A stretch of 64,000 bases of DNA from Bacteroidota bacterium (GCA_016845175.1 JAERTD010000024.1:38895-102894); one strand, 5' to 3'; positions 25,088 to 33,376 are shown, numbered from the stretch's first letter. Notes: a model not told the origin generated them from the letters alone. Numbers and translations are program-made.

Positions 25088-25453
25088 TTAAACAGCTTCT
25101 GCACCTTTTAATAGTACATCAGCAATGGCTTTTTTGAAGGTGTCTTTTGGTAGTGCACCCTGTGCCATTTGAGGTTGACCGTCTTTTGGACAGAAAAGTA
25201 AAGAAGGAATACTTTTGATGCCAAAGGCAGCAGCTAATTCAGTTTCTTCCTCCGTGTTTACTTTGTAAATGTTGATTTGACCTTTGTATTCTTCAGCCAA
25301 TTCTTCGAGAATAGGAGCCACCATTTTACAAGGTTGGCACCAGTCTGCGTAGAAGTCTATAATACAAGGTAAGTCACCTTCAAATGTCCAGTCCTGGTTT
25401 TTTTCGTAATTAAATATCTTTTCCTGAAAGGTTTCTTTGGTTAAATGTTCCAT
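25088..25453 (-). CDS. trxA: Thioredoxin
   Basis: 121 residues, one thioredoxin fold with active site DWCQPCKM (Cys39, Cys42; Gln in place of Gly) and cis-Pro motif IKSIPSLLF. An N-terminal extension of about 25 residues (TKETFQEKIFNYEKNQDWTF) matches its upstream paralogue. No signal peptide, so cytosolic. 32 bp downstream of the lipoprotein thioredoxin and likely cotranscribed. Confidence 0.93.
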   Translation of the reverse strand: MEHLTKETFQEKIFNYEKNQDWTFEGDLPCIIDFYADWCQPCKMVAPILEELAEEYKGQINIYKVNTEEETELAAAFGIKSIPSLLFCPKDGQPQMAQGALPKDTFKKAIADVLLKGAEAV

Positions 25454-25485
25454 GGTTTTCTATTAAAATGGTTTCTTTATATTTT

Positions 25486-25983
25486 TTATTTATTCTTAAG
25501 TAGTTCTTTTTCAATGATATTTACATATTGCTCCTTTTGTAAGGCACCAGCCTGCATCATGGGACGACCTTCTTTGGGTGAGAACAATACAGAGGGAATA
25601 CTTTTTACCTGAAATACGGCAGCCAGTTTCTTTTCTTTATCCACATCCACTTTATAGATCTGAACTTTTCCATCATATTCTTTGGCCAGATCATCCATAA
25701 TGGGAGCTACCATTTTACATGGTTTACACCAGTCAGCATAAAAGTCTACCACACAGGGAACCTCTCCTTTATAAACCCATTCCTGAGGATTGCTTTCAAA
25801 GTCCCATACTTTCTCAATAAATGTATCATAGGTTAGATAGATAGGCTTAGGCTGATCGTTATCTTTATCGCTGGCAGGATGATCCAGTTCCAGATTATCT
25901 GATTCCTGATTGCCCTGAATATTGGTGCAGGCGGAAAATGAAATAAATACTATTAATACAGCTGCAATTCTTAATATCTTCAT
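25486..25983 (-). CDS. Thioredoxin-like lipoprotein
   Basis: 165 residues from ATG 25983. Lipoprotein signal MKILRIAAVLIVFISFSAC with Cys19, a polar linker (~20-50), then a thioredoxin domain with DWCKPCKM (Cys86, Cys89) and VKSIPSVLFSPKEGRP. The domain is clearly a close paralogue of the cytosolic protein encoded next to it (shared FYADWC, CKMVAPI, VKSIPS/IKSIPS, MxQGAL). Expected to reduce or exchange disulfides in the periplasm. The in-frame start at 26010 adds a polar leader before the signal peptide and lies only four bases after the predicted transcription start, so ATG 25983 is preferred. Confidence 0.88.
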   Translation of the reverse strand: MKILRIAAVLIVFISFSACTNIQGNQESDNLELDHPASDKDNDQPKPIYLTYDTFIEKVWDFESNPQEWVYKGEVPCVVDFYADWCKPCKMVAPIMDDLAKEYDGKVQIYKVDVDKEKKLAAVFQVKSIPSVLFSPKEGRPMMQAGALQKEQYVNIIEKELLKNK

Positions 25984-26020
25984 AATAAATAGTTTATCTT
26001 TTATTGTCACAAAATCTGCG

Positions 26021-26028
26021 CAAATATA
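26021..26028 (-). promoter_or_regulatory. -7 box TATATTTG for the thioredoxin operon
   Basis: Exact TAnnTTTG match on the minus strand, about 38 bases upstream of the ATG at 25983. No convincing -33 box. Confidence 0.4.
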
Positions 26029-26063
26029 TGAAATAAATTATAGCGCTTTAATATCACTTTCGC

Positions 26064-26071
26064 TATCTTTG
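26064..26071 (+). promoter_or_regulatory. -7 box TATCTTTG for the zinc-ribbon gene
   Basis: Exact TAnnTTTG match on the plus strand; leader of about 42 bases to the ATG at 26120. It is divergent with the thioredoxin promoter, the two boxes being 35 bases apart. It also shows that the open frame upstream of 26120 is not translated. Confidence 0.5.
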
Positions 26072-26119
26072 TCAACAATCGGGCCAAAAATAATTTTAGG
26101 CATAATTCGTGTTGGAGAC

Positions 26120-26560
26120 ATGGAAAGTATGACAAAGGAAAGACAAATACCGGACAAAAGAATCATCAAGTTTCGAAAAGTTTTTTCGGATGATGAAAGC
26201 TGCAGGTCATTTTTAGCAGATTATAAATGGCAGGCTGATTTTGAATGTCGGAACTGTGGCAATACCAACTATTGCAAGGGAAAGACAGCATTTTCAAGAA
26301 GATGTACAAAATGTAAAAAAGAAGAGTCGGCAACTGCACATACTTTATTTCATCGCTGCAAGATTCCTCTGGCACAGGCTTTTGAAATGGCCTATTTGGT
26401 CTGTCGTTTTCCTGACATATCGTCATATGACATCAACCGAAAACTTGGCATCCGTCATATGACCTGCTTTTCTTTTCAAAAGCGAATCCAAAGTTGTCAG
26501 GACAAACCAGAGATTTCAAAAATGCTGGACCAGATGCATAAATTTGTGACAAAGGCATAA
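26120..26560 (+). CDS. Transposase-derived zinc-ribbon/HTH protein (IS1595-type N-terminal part only)
   Basis: 146 residues. FECRNCGN and RRCTKCKKEES give a four-cysteine zinc ribbon (Cys43, Cys46, Cys62, Cys65), followed by ATAHTLFHRCKIPLAQAFEM and a helix-turn-helix-like SSYDINRKLGIRHMTCF. This is the DNA-binding half of IS1595-family transposases (Zn_Tnp_IS1595). The DDE catalytic domain that should follow is absent: a stop and a good terminator come directly after. It has its own promoter, intact frame and no terminal inverted repeats nearby, so it looks like a domesticated DNA-binding protein, not a fresh insertion remnant. Function unknown. Confidence 0.75.
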   Translation: MESMTKERQIPDKRIIKFRKVFSDDESCRSFLADYKWQADFECRNCGNTNYCKGKTAFSRRCTKCKKEESATAHTLFHRCKIPLAQAFEMAYLVCRFPDISSYDINRKLGIRHMTCFSFQKRIQSCQDKPEISKMLDQMHKFVTKA

Positions 26561-26576
26561 GAATAATGCGAAAAAA

Positions 26577-26604
26577 AAAGCATCCGCCAATGGCGAATGC
26601 TTTT
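26577..26604. terminator. Bidirectional terminator
   Basis: AAAAGCATCCGCCA and TGGCGAATGCTTTT form a stem of about 13 pairs with one mismatch, with A/T runs on both sides. It serves the zinc-ribbon gene (plus) and the C10 protease gene (minus). Confidence 0.8.
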
Positions 26605-26625
26605 CCAAATTATTGGTTTTCGTAG

Positions 26626-28713
26626 CTATTTCAGTACGATTTTCTTATCAATTTTACCTTTGTCGGATACAATGCTCAGGAGATAAACACCTTTACTTTG
26701 ATCACTCAGGTCGAAACTGTTGTCATAATGTCCTGAAAATCCTTCAACAACTTCCTGAAGAACCACCTGCCCGCTAATGCTCAGCAGTTGTACTTCTAGT
26801 TTTGCTGTGTTCTCAATATCGAAACGAACATTCAGTTGACTGGTGGTTGGATTAGGATAAATGGCCAGATTTTCAAAGCTATTTTCCTCAATGCCTACAC
26901 CATCAATGATATAGTCAATGGCCCAACCTTCATCGTTAATGGTGGCGTTGGTACCCCACATCATAAAGATATTGGAAGTTTCAACTTCAATGGTTGCTGG
27001 CAGGGTATTCCCTGAATACTCACCCAATAAATTTTGACTGCCATCATAAATGGTTAGGATATCCTGACCTTCTTCTGTCATGAAATCGGTAAATTCCAGG
27101 GTGTATTTTACGGCTTCAGGATGGTTGATCATAAAGATACATGTGGCGTCGTTGTTATAATAGAAATCACCACTTCCATCAGTAATGGTTCCGGATGGTT
27201 CTGAAAACTCCTGACTTCCTGAACAGAATTCAGCGACATGAGCGTCATACTCTACCAGAAATCCTTCTCCTTCACCTATGGAGCTAAAAGTGATCAGTAC
27301 CTCATTGGCAGTTGATGTGATATCTTCTGGAATTGAATTCCCTGAAAACTCACCCAATAGTGGGTCGTTGGTTGTAGGACCATCATATATTCTCATCACA
27401 TCAGCATTACCTGTATTGAATTGAGAGAATGATAAACTCACATGCGTAATGGAGTCCTCATCTGATTGTGCAGAAATTAACCATTCGGCATCCATACCTG
27501 AAGGATAATCTTCCTGTGGTCCGCTACCATCAGCGAAGGAACCCGAAATATAATCAAGGGTTTTGGTTCCAGTGGCAATATAAGGATAGGCAACATCACC
27601 AGGCATGATATTACGTACCATGGCTTGTCCAATATAGAAACCACCTACTTGTTGAAGGGTATACCAACCATTGTTGGAACCACTCCATCCAAAGTTAAAA
27701 TGGTAATAGTTGTCGCCTTCATAACCATCCACAACAAAAGCGTGTCCACCATTGTTGTCGTCACGTCCTGAATAATAAATAGGACAATGGTCGTCTAGCT
27801 CATCCTGCATCATCTGTTCCCAGCTAGACACAGGATAGCTGTTTTTTTGCATATACTGTACGGAATTGTCAAATCCAAAATAGGTTCTGAGTGCGTGAGG
27901 TACATCATTGCTGTAAGCGCCTGAGCCATCAGGTGCAAACATCATCTCTACGGAAACCGCTGCATGGTAGCCAATTTCCGCAATCTCCCACGGATTGGCA
28001 CCATCGATATCGTTCTGCATGCCGTGCCAGTCATAATTGGCCTCTCCATAATTAACTGATTGTGTACCGTAAGGATATATATAATAAGATGAAGATCCGG
28101 TACCTTGTAATGGATAACGCCAGTAGTACATAATCATAATCATGGCTGTGGAAACACAACCTACATATACATGGCCTCCTGGTCCGGCAGCATCAGCAGG
28201 ACACAAAATGTTGTAAGGAAAATCCTGGTTCCATAGGTTAGGCAACAATGGGTCTAAAATATCACGACCGCGTGAATTGTCCATGTCGTGATTGGCAACG
28301 AGGAGTTCGTTCCATTTTTCAGTTACCTTGGCTTCAGCCACCAAATTATTCTCTTTGATGTAGTTATACTCAGCAACGAAGGTTCGCATGAAACTGGTTG
28401 TATTATAGTCCATGTCTTCCGCTGCAGGAAATTGTCCGCTTAGGTTGTAACCCAACACAGGAACCATGGCGTCATCTCCGGCTACCAATACCCAGCCATT
28501 TTCGAAATTAACAACATAATAAGCCTGATCACGCAAATTTGCGTTAACAATATTCAGGTCGTTGTAGTTCAGTTTCTCACCAAAAACATTGGTCTTTTGG
28601 TAAAAGAAATTAACGGCTACTTTTTCAGCTGTAGCCCTGCTGATGTCCTTGGCAATGAGGCTGGTACCAACAGCCAGTAAAACAACAAGACTAAGTAAAA
28701 TTTTTGATTTCAT
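26626..28713 (-). CDS. Secreted C10 family cysteine protease (streptopain/SpeB-like) with CUB-like domains and T9SS sorting domain
   Basis: 695 residues. Signal peptide (KILLSLVVLLAVGTSLIA), an N-terminal propeptide/inhibitor domain (~22-150), then the C10 peptidase domain with Cys186 in YVGCVSTAM and His324 in NGGHAFVVDGY plus HFNFGWSG that completes the active site. Two CUB-like beta domains follow (~380-480 and ~500-610, each with an IYDGP/IYDGS segment). A type A T9SS C-terminal domain closes it (NLAIYPNPTTSQLNVRF ... KGVYLLSIVSDKGKIDKKIVLK), so it is exported and surface-attached or released. Related enzymes are SpeB of streptococci, interpain A and PrtT. Promoter and terminator indicate a single-gene unit. 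Confidence 0.92.
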   Translation of the reverse strand: MKSKILLSLVVLLAVGTSLIAKDISRATAEKVAVNFFYQKTNVFGEKLNYNDLNIVNANLRDQAYYVVNFENGWVLVAGDDAMVPVLGYNLSGQFPAAEDMDYNTTSFMRTFVAEYNYIKENNLVAEAKVTEKWNELLVANHDMDNSRGRDILDPLLPNLWNQDFPYNILCPADAAGPGGHVYVGCVSTAMIMIMYYWRYPLQGTGSSSYYIYPYGTQSVNYGEANYDWHGMQNDIDGANPWEIAEIGYHAAVSVEMMFAPDGSGAYSNDVPHALRTYFGFDNSVQYMQKNSYPVSSWEQMMQDELDDHCPIYYSGRDDNNGGHAFVVDGYEGDNYYHFNFGWSGSNNGWYTLQQVGGFYIGQAMVRNIMPGDVAYPYIATGTKTLDYISGSFADGSGPQEDYPSGMDAEWLISAQSDEDSITHVSLSFSQFNTGNADVMRIYDGPTTNDPLLGEFSGNSIPEDITSTANEVLITFSSIGEGEGFLVEYDAHVAEFCSGSQEFSEPSGTITDGSGDFYYNNDATCIFMINHPEAVKYTLEFTDFMTEEGQDILTIYDGSQNLLGEYSGNTLPATIEVETSNIFMMWGTNATINDEGWAIDYIIDGVGIEENSFENLAIYPNPTTSQLNVRFDIENTAKLEVQLLSISGQVVLQEVVEGFSGHYDNSFDLSDQSKGVYLLSIVSDKGKIDKKIVLK

Positions 28714-28747
28714 AGAGGTGTTTTTCAGATTAAATTTTTAATGGATG

Positions 28748-28777
28748 CAAATATACCTTAAAATTATAATTAACAAA
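28748..28777 (-). promoter_or_regulatory. Promoter of the C10 protease gene
   Basis: Minus strand TTTG (28777-28774), 18 bases, TATATTTG (28755-28748): both Bacteroidota boxes at standard spacing. Leader of about 28 bases. Confidence 0.65.
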
Positions 28778-28834
28778 TCATTAACGTTTAGAAATACTGA
28801 CAAATTAATTCTACTGAGGGTTGTACGCTTCTTT

Positions 28835-28842
28835 TATCTTTG
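28835..28842 (+). promoter_or_regulatory. -7 box TATCTTTG for hutI
   Basis: Exact TAnnTTTG match. The leader to the hutI ATG would be about 125 bases and contains a small stem, GCTGTC-N15-GACAGC (28895-28921), that may be regulatory. Confidence 0.4.
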
Positions 28843-28973
28843 CAAAAGAATCAGAAGTTGTGAGGAATATTAAGAATTGAATGTAGTCCTGATAGCTGTC
28901 ACAAGCTAATTATCCGACAGCCCGACAACTTGACAACACCACAACCATTAACTAATAATAATTAAGTCCACCC

Positions 28974-30227
28974 ATGTCAATTTTAATCATCAATATTAAA
29001 GAACTAGTCCTGGTTGAAGAAACACCAAAGCTGTTAATAAAGGGAGCTGATATGGCTCAGCTGTCTACCATTAAAGATGCCTATTTGTTTATGGAAGGTG
29101 ATAGAATTACCACTTTCGGATCAATGAAGGATGACACTCACCAAAAGCTGATAGACCAACACCCTGATAGTGTGCAAATAGATGCTGCAGGAAGAATGGT
29201 ATTCCCTTCATTTGCTGATTCACATACCCATATGGTGTATCCGGCATCCAGAGAGATTGAATACATCGATAAGATTAAGGGCTTGTCCTATGAAGAAATA
29301 GCCAAACGTGGGGGTGGCATCTTAAACTCTGCAAAAAAAATGCAGGAAATTTCTGAAGAGGAATTGCTCCGGCAGAGTATTCCGCGGCTTGAAGAGATTG
29401 TAGGTTTTGGTACAGGTGCTGTGGAGATTAAAAGCGGTTATGGCCTGAACACAGAAGCTGAAATAAAAATGCTCAGGGTGATCAAAAAATTAAAGGAATA
29501 TACTCCTCTGACCATAAAATCAACTTTTCTTGGAGCCCACTCTATACCTATGGAGTACCGTGGAAAACAAGAGTATTATGTGGATAAGGTCATTCAAGAG
29601 ATGCTACCACAGGTAGCCGAGGAAAAGCTGGCTGACTTTATTGATGTATTCTGTGATGTGGGATTCTTTACTGTGGAAGACACAGAGCGGATTTTAGAAG
29701 CAGGTCAACGATATGGTTTAAGGGCAAAAATTCATGCCAACGAACTGGACTATTCTGGAGGGATACAGGCGGGTGTAAAGTATAATGCCCTTTCTGTGGA
29801 TCATCTGGAATATACTGGAGAAGCTGAAATTGAGGCTTTGCTTCATTCGGAAACCATGCCCACAGTATTGCCCGGTGCTGCTTTCTTTTTGGGTATGGTG
29901 TATGCGCCGGTCCGTAAGATGATGGATGCGGGATTGCCATTGGCTCTGGCCAGCGATTTCAATCCGGGATCATCTCCTTCAGGAAATATGCAGCTCATCG
30001 TATCCATGGCGAGCATACTTTACAGAATGTTACCGGAAGAGGCCATCCATGCCACCACCATCAATGGTGCCTATGCCATGGGTGTGAGTAATGAATTGGG
30101 AAGCATTGCTGTGGGCAAAAAAGCCAATGTTTTTATCACCACTGAAATGCCTTCCTATGCCTTTTTGCCTTATGCCTATGGGAGTAATAAAGTGGATCAG
30201 GTGATTTTGAATGGGAAGTTGGTATAA
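28974..30227 (+). CDS. hutI: Imidazolonepropionase
   Basis: 417 residues, the usual length, of the amidohydrolase superfamily. Metal ligands in DSHTHMVYP (His84, His86), the substrate loop KGLSYEEIAKRGGGI, KIHANELDYSGG and the catalytic Asp region ASDFNPGSSPSGNM. It opens 4-imidazolone-5-propionate to N-formimidoyl-glutamate in histidine degradation. ftcD, 229 bp downstream, takes the product. hutH and hutU are not in the window. Confidence 0.95.
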   Translation: MSILIINIKELVLVEETPKLLIKGADMAQLSTIKDAYLFMEGDRITTFGSMKDDTHQKLIDQHPDSVQIDAAGRMVFPSFADSHTHMVYPASREIEYIDKIKGLSYEEIAKRGGGILNSAKKMQEISEEELLRQSIPRLEEIVGFGTGAVEIKSGYGLNTEAEIKMLRVIKKLKEYTPLTIKSTFLGAHSIPMEYRGKQEYYVDKVIQEMLPQVAEEKLADFIDVFCDVGFFTVEDTERILEAGQRYGLRAKIHANELDYSGGIQAGVKYNALSVDHLEYTGEAEIEALLHSETMPTVLPGAAFFLGMVYAPVRKMMDAGLPLALASDFNPGSSPSGNMQLIVSMASILYRMLPEEAIHATTINGAYAMGVSNELGSIAVGKKANVFITTEMPSYAFLPYAYGSNKVDQVILNGKLV

Positions 30228-30249
30228 GATTTCAAGTATTTTGTGGAGT

Positions 30250-30312
30250 CACGAGTCTGGAGACTCGCGCCATTGTAGGGAGGCACGAGTCTTGAGACTC
30301 GCGCCATTGTAG
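30250..30312. repeat. Two 29-bp palindromic direct repeats (REP-like)
   Basis: CACGAGTCTGGAGACTCGCG... and CACGAGTCTTGAGACTCGCG... each continue to ...CCATTGTAG; units at 30250-30278 and 30284-30312 differ at a single base and are offset by 34. Each contains the inverted repeat CGAGTC/GACTCG. GC-rich against AT-rich surroundings. Similar intergenic palindromes occur as families in Bacteroidota chromosomes; no other copy was noticed in this window. Confidence 0.75.
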
Positions 30313-30416
30313 ACTAGTACCAATATCAGTGATCCTCTTTTTACTTGATATTTTCCTGAGTGTATTATTTAGCTATTATTCCTGGAATAATTCCCTTACA
30401 ACAGCAAAACATTTCC

Positions 30417-30424
30417 TAAATTTG
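30417..30424 (+). promoter_or_regulatory. -7 box TAAATTTG for ftcD
   Basis: Exact TAnnTTTG match with a leader of about 26 bases to ftcD. No clear -33 box. Suggests ftcD is transcribed separately from hutI. Confidence 0.5.
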
Positions 30425-30456
30425 CCGCTCGTTTTCAACATCAAAAAATAGTCAGA

Positions 30457-32154
30457 ATGAGGCAATTGATAGAATGTGTACCCAACTTCAGCGAGGGTCG
30501 TGATATGAGTGTAATCAAACAGATTACCGACGAAATAGAAAAAGTAGAAGGTGTAAAGCTACTGGATGTGGATCCTGGCGCAGCCACCAATAGAACGGTA
30601 GTAACTTTTGTAGGTACTCCTGATGCAGTAATTGATGCAGCCTATGTCGCTGTTAAAAAAGCGACTGAAGTCATTGATATGCGTAACCATAAAGGTGAGC
30701 ATCCCCGTTTTGGAGCCACCGATGTATGTCCCCTGGTTCCCGTGGCCAACATCACCATGGAAGAAACGGTGGAATATGCAAGGAAGCTGGCCAAAAAACT
30801 TGGAGAAGGACTTGAAATACCCATCTATTGCTACGAAAATGCTGCGTTCACAGAGGTTAGAAGAAATCTTGCCACCTGTCGTTCAGGAGAATATGAAGGA
30901 TTAGCTGAAAAATTAAGCAATCCTGACTGGAAGCCTGACTTTGGTCCGGCCGAATTTAATGATAGAGTGGCTGGAAGTGGAGTAACTGCAGTAGGAGCCC
31001 GTGATTTTCTGGTGGCCTTTAATGTAAACCTAAACACCACATCCACCCGACGTGCCAATGCCATTGCCTTTGATGTAAGGGAAAGAGGACGAACCAAACG
31101 CGAGGGAAACCCACTTACCGGAAAGATTGTTAAGGATGAGAGCGGAAAACCTGTGATGATTCCTGGCTCATTGAAAGAAGTTAAAGCCATAGGTTGGTTT
31201 ATCGAAGAATATGGGGTGGCCCAGATTTCCATGAACCTTACCAATATTAGCGTAACTCCTGTACACATTGCCTATGATGAAGTATGGAAAAAAGCTGATG
31301 CACGGGGCATTAGGGTAACAGGTTCTGAACTTGTGGGTCTCATTCCATTGGAAGCCATGCTGGAAGCCGGTCGTTATTTTCTAAGAAAACAAAAACGTTC
31401 TGTTGGGCTTGATGATGATGAATTGTTGAAAATTGCCATCAAATCTATGGGACTTGACGACTTGAAGCCCTTCGATCCCAAAGAAAGAATTATAGAGTAT
31501 TTGCTGGAAGGTGAAGAAGAGAAGCTCGTGGATATGGACCTGACCGCCTTTGCCAACGAAACTGCAAGCGAATCTCCTGCTCCCGGTGGTGGTTCCATTG
31601 CTGCATACTCAGGTGTGCTGGGTGTTTCTCTTGGAACTATGGTAGCCAATTTGTCCTCACACAAACGAGGATGGGATGAGAGATGGGAAGAGTTTTCTGA
31701 CTGGGCTCATAAGGGCCAGCAATATAAGAACCTGTTGTTGCACCTGGTGGATGAAGATACCAGGGCTTTTAACAAAATAATGGATGCTTTTGGCTTCCCC
31801 AAGAAAACAGCAGCAGAAAAAGAAGCTCGTATGGCAGCCATTGAAGAGGCATCTAAATATGCCATGGAAATTCCTTTCAGGGTTATGGAAGCCAGCTATC
31901 AGTCCATGGAGGTTATGAAAGCCATGGCAGAGTTTGGTAATCCAAATTCAGTTTCTGATGCAGGTGTTGGTGCCTTATGCGCCTTAACAGCTGTAGAAGG
32001 GGCTTATTTGAATGTAAAAATTAATGCTTCCGGAATCAACGATAAGGTATTTACTGAAGATCTCATTAAAAGGGGTGCAGACATCGTTGAAAAAACCATC
32101 AGCATGCGCAATGAGATTATTGCCGTGGTAGATGAAAAAATTAAAGGACTCTAA
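30457..32154 (+). CDS. ftcD: Bifunctional glutamate formimidoyltransferase / formimidoyltetrahydrofolate cyclodeaminase
   Basis: 565 residues. Residues 1-~300 are the formimidoyltransferase (LIECVPNFSEGRD, GEHPRFGATDVCPLVP with the catalytic His, and SMNLTNISVTPVHIAYDEV); residues ~355-565 are the cyclodeaminase four-helix domain (ASESPAPGGGSIAAYSGVLG, and NSVSDAGVGALCALTAVEGA). The fused order equals the vertebrate FTCD enzyme and is common in Bacteroidota. It moves the formimino group from N-formimidoyl-glutamate to tetrahydrofolate and releases ammonia, finishing histidine degradation. Confidence 0.95.
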   Translation: MRQLIECVPNFSEGRDMSVIKQITDEIEKVEGVKLLDVDPGAATNRTVVTFVGTPDAVIDAAYVAVKKATEVIDMRNHKGEHPRFGATDVCPLVPVANITMEETVEYARKLAKKLGEGLEIPIYCYENAAFTEVRRNLATCRSGEYEGLAEKLSNPDWKPDFGPAEFNDRVAGSGVTAVGARDFLVAFNVNLNTTSTRRANAIAFDVRERGRTKREGNPLTGKIVKDESGKPVMIPGSLKEVKAIGWFIEEYGVAQISMNLTNISVTPVHIAYDEVWKKADARGIRVTGSELVGLIPLEAMLEAGRYFLRKQKRSVGLDDDELLKIAIKSMGLDDLKPFDPKERIIEYLLEGEEEKLVDMDLTAFANETASESPAPGGGSIAAYSGVLGVSLGTMVANLSSHKRGWDERWEEFSDWAHKGQQYKNLLLHLVDEDTRAFNKIMDAFGFPKKTAAEKEARMAAIEEASKYAMEIPFRVMEASYQSMEVMKAMAEFGNPNSVSDAGVGALCALTAVEGAYLNVKINASGINDKVFTEDLIKRGADIVEKTISMRNEIIAVVDEKIKGL

Positions 32155-32202
32155 TCTTGTTTAATCCATAATATTATGGATCATAACACATAAACCATCA
32201 TC

Positions 32203-32832
32203 TTGGATCAATTCACCATCATATTGCTATATTTCACCAGCTTCCTAACGCTGATGAATCCCATGGGGATCATGCCGGTATTTCTGACCATGACTTCAGA
32301 ATTGTCCAAAAAGGAAAGAAGGCTGACGGCCATTAAAGCTGTGGTTACTGCCACACTGGTACTTATCATGTTTGCTTTTTTAGGTGAGTATCTGTTTAAT
32401 TTCTTTGGTATATCAGTAGCAGGACTTAAGGTGGTCGGTGGCGTATTGTTTTTTATCATGGGCTATGATATGCTCAATGCCAAGCTCAGCCGAATGAAGA
32501 TCCGTGAGGAAGATGTGGAGGCCTATGTGGATGACATTTCCATAACTCCACTGGGAATTCCAATGATTGCAGGCCCTGGTGCCATTACCAACGCTATTGT
32601 GCTCATGGGCGAAAGTAACAATTGGTCAGAAAGTGGACTGGTGCTGGTTTCGATTATTCTGGTAGCAGCAGTATTGTTGGCGGTGTTAATCGGTGCGGTA
32701 GGAATTACCAGGTTTCTTGGAGATAAGGGTAATAAAATCATGATGAAACTCATGGGCCTGATCGTAATGGTTCTGGCAGTTGAGTTCTTTTTTGATGGAA
32801 TAAAACCCTATTTGCAAGCAATATTTGGATAA
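32203..32832 (+). CDS. MarC family integral membrane protein
   Basis: 209 residues with six predicted membrane helices in two repeats, each with an NP/GPG motif: LTLMNPMGIMPVFLTMT and GIPMIAGPGAITNAIVLM. MarC/UPF0056 proteins are of unknown transport function (an earlier link to antibiotic resistance was withdrawn). The start appears to be TTG at 32203; no in-frame ATG gives the complete first helix. 48 bp after ftcD, but the functional link is doubtful. Confidence 0.85.
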   Translation: MDQFTIILLYFTSFLTLMNPMGIMPVFLTMTSELSKKERRLTAIKAVVTATLVLIMFAFLGEYLFNFFGISVAGLKVVGGVLFFIMGYDMLNAKLSRMKIREEDVEAYVDDISITPLGIPMIAGPGAITNAIVLMGESNNWSESGLVLVSIILVAAVLLAVLIGAVGITRFLGDKGNKIMMKLMGLIVMVLAVEFFFDGIKPYLQAIFG

Positions 32833-32879
32833 CACAAAAAATAATTGGATAAGGCTTAGGATTATAAACAGAAAGTTAG

Positions 32880-32887
32880 TAGTTTTG
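32880..32887 (+). promoter_or_regulatory. -7 box TAGTTTTG for rpmG
   Basis: Exact TAnnTTTG match, leader of about 25 bases to rpmG. Confidence 0.5.
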
Positions 32888-32916
32888 CCGACCGAAATTT
32901 TAAAGCAAGAGAAATA

Positions 32917-33105
32917 ATGGCTAAGAAGACCAAAGATGCAAGGGTTCAGGTTATTCTGGAATGTACAGAGCATAAGAGCAGTGGAATGCCCGGAACATCC
33001 AGGTATATATCTACAAAAAATAAAAAGAATACCCCTGATCGGCTTGAACTTAAAAAGTACAACCCGATTTTAAAGAAAATGACTACTCACAGAGAAATTA
33101 AATAA
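32917..33105 (+). CDS. rpmG: 50S ribosomal protein L33
   Basis: 62 residues, with the L33 signature [24 protein letters not shown]. It has a single cysteine (ILECTEH), so it is the zinc-independent (C-minus) form without the two CxxC pairs. It usually follows rpmB (L28) in Bacteroidota; no rpmB lies upstream here. DUF4295 follows after 9 bp. Confidence 0.95.
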   Translation: MAKKTKDARVQVILECTEHKSSGMPGTSRYISTKNKKNTPDRLELKKYNPILKKMTTHREIK

Positions 33106-33114
33106 TTAGGAACT

Positions 33115-33267
33115 ATGGCTAAGAAAGTTGTTGCTTCGTTACAAACAGCAGGAAAAGATTATGCTAAAGTCATTAAAATGACTAAATCACCTAAATCAGG
33201 GGCATACTCCTTTAAAGAAGAAGTTATCCTTACCGATCAGGTAAAAGATTATTTTGCGAAGAAATAG
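33115..33267 (+). CDS. DUF4295 small basic protein
   Basis: 50 residues, MAKKVVASLQTAGKDYAKVI then KMTKSPKSGAYSFKEEVIL and ending DYFAKK. This small protein accompanies rpmG throughout Bacteroidota and is thought to be ribosome-associated. 9 bp after rpmG, so cotranscribed. Too short to be found by ordinary length cut-offs. Confidence 0.9.
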   Translation: MAKKVVASLQTAGKDYAKVIKMTKSPKSGAYSFKEEVILTDQVKDYFAKK

Positions 33268-33291
33268 TAAGAAGGATTGTTCTTTCTTAAA

Positions 33292-33330
33292 AAGGCTTTT
33301 TCCTGAATTATTGGGAGAAAGCTTTTTTTG
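33292..33330 (+). terminator. Terminator of rpmG-DUF4295
   Basis: AAAGGCTTTTTCC and GGGAGAAAGCTTTTTTT form a stem with a loop of about eight bases, followed by a T run, 25 bases past the DUF4295 stop. Confidence 0.65.
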
Positions 33331-33340
33331 TTACAAGAAA

Positions 33341-33376
33341 CTAGTAACTGGTCATTGGTCACTAGTTATTAGTTGA
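33341..33376. repeat. Left degenerate repeat flank of four-helix-bundle cassette
   Basis: Low-complexity sequence built from words such as ACTAGTAAC, GGTCATT and CTAGTTATTAG. It contains GTTATTAGTT (33366-33375), whose reverse complement occurs in the right flank at 33843-33852. Confidence 0.55.

Noticed and set aside
26120..26560. Complete insertion sequence
   Set aside because: No DDE domain, no terminal inverted repeats and no target-site duplication visible.
30250..30312. CRISPR array
   Set aside because: Only two repeats with a five-base gap between them and no cas genes; better explained as a palindromic repeat pair.
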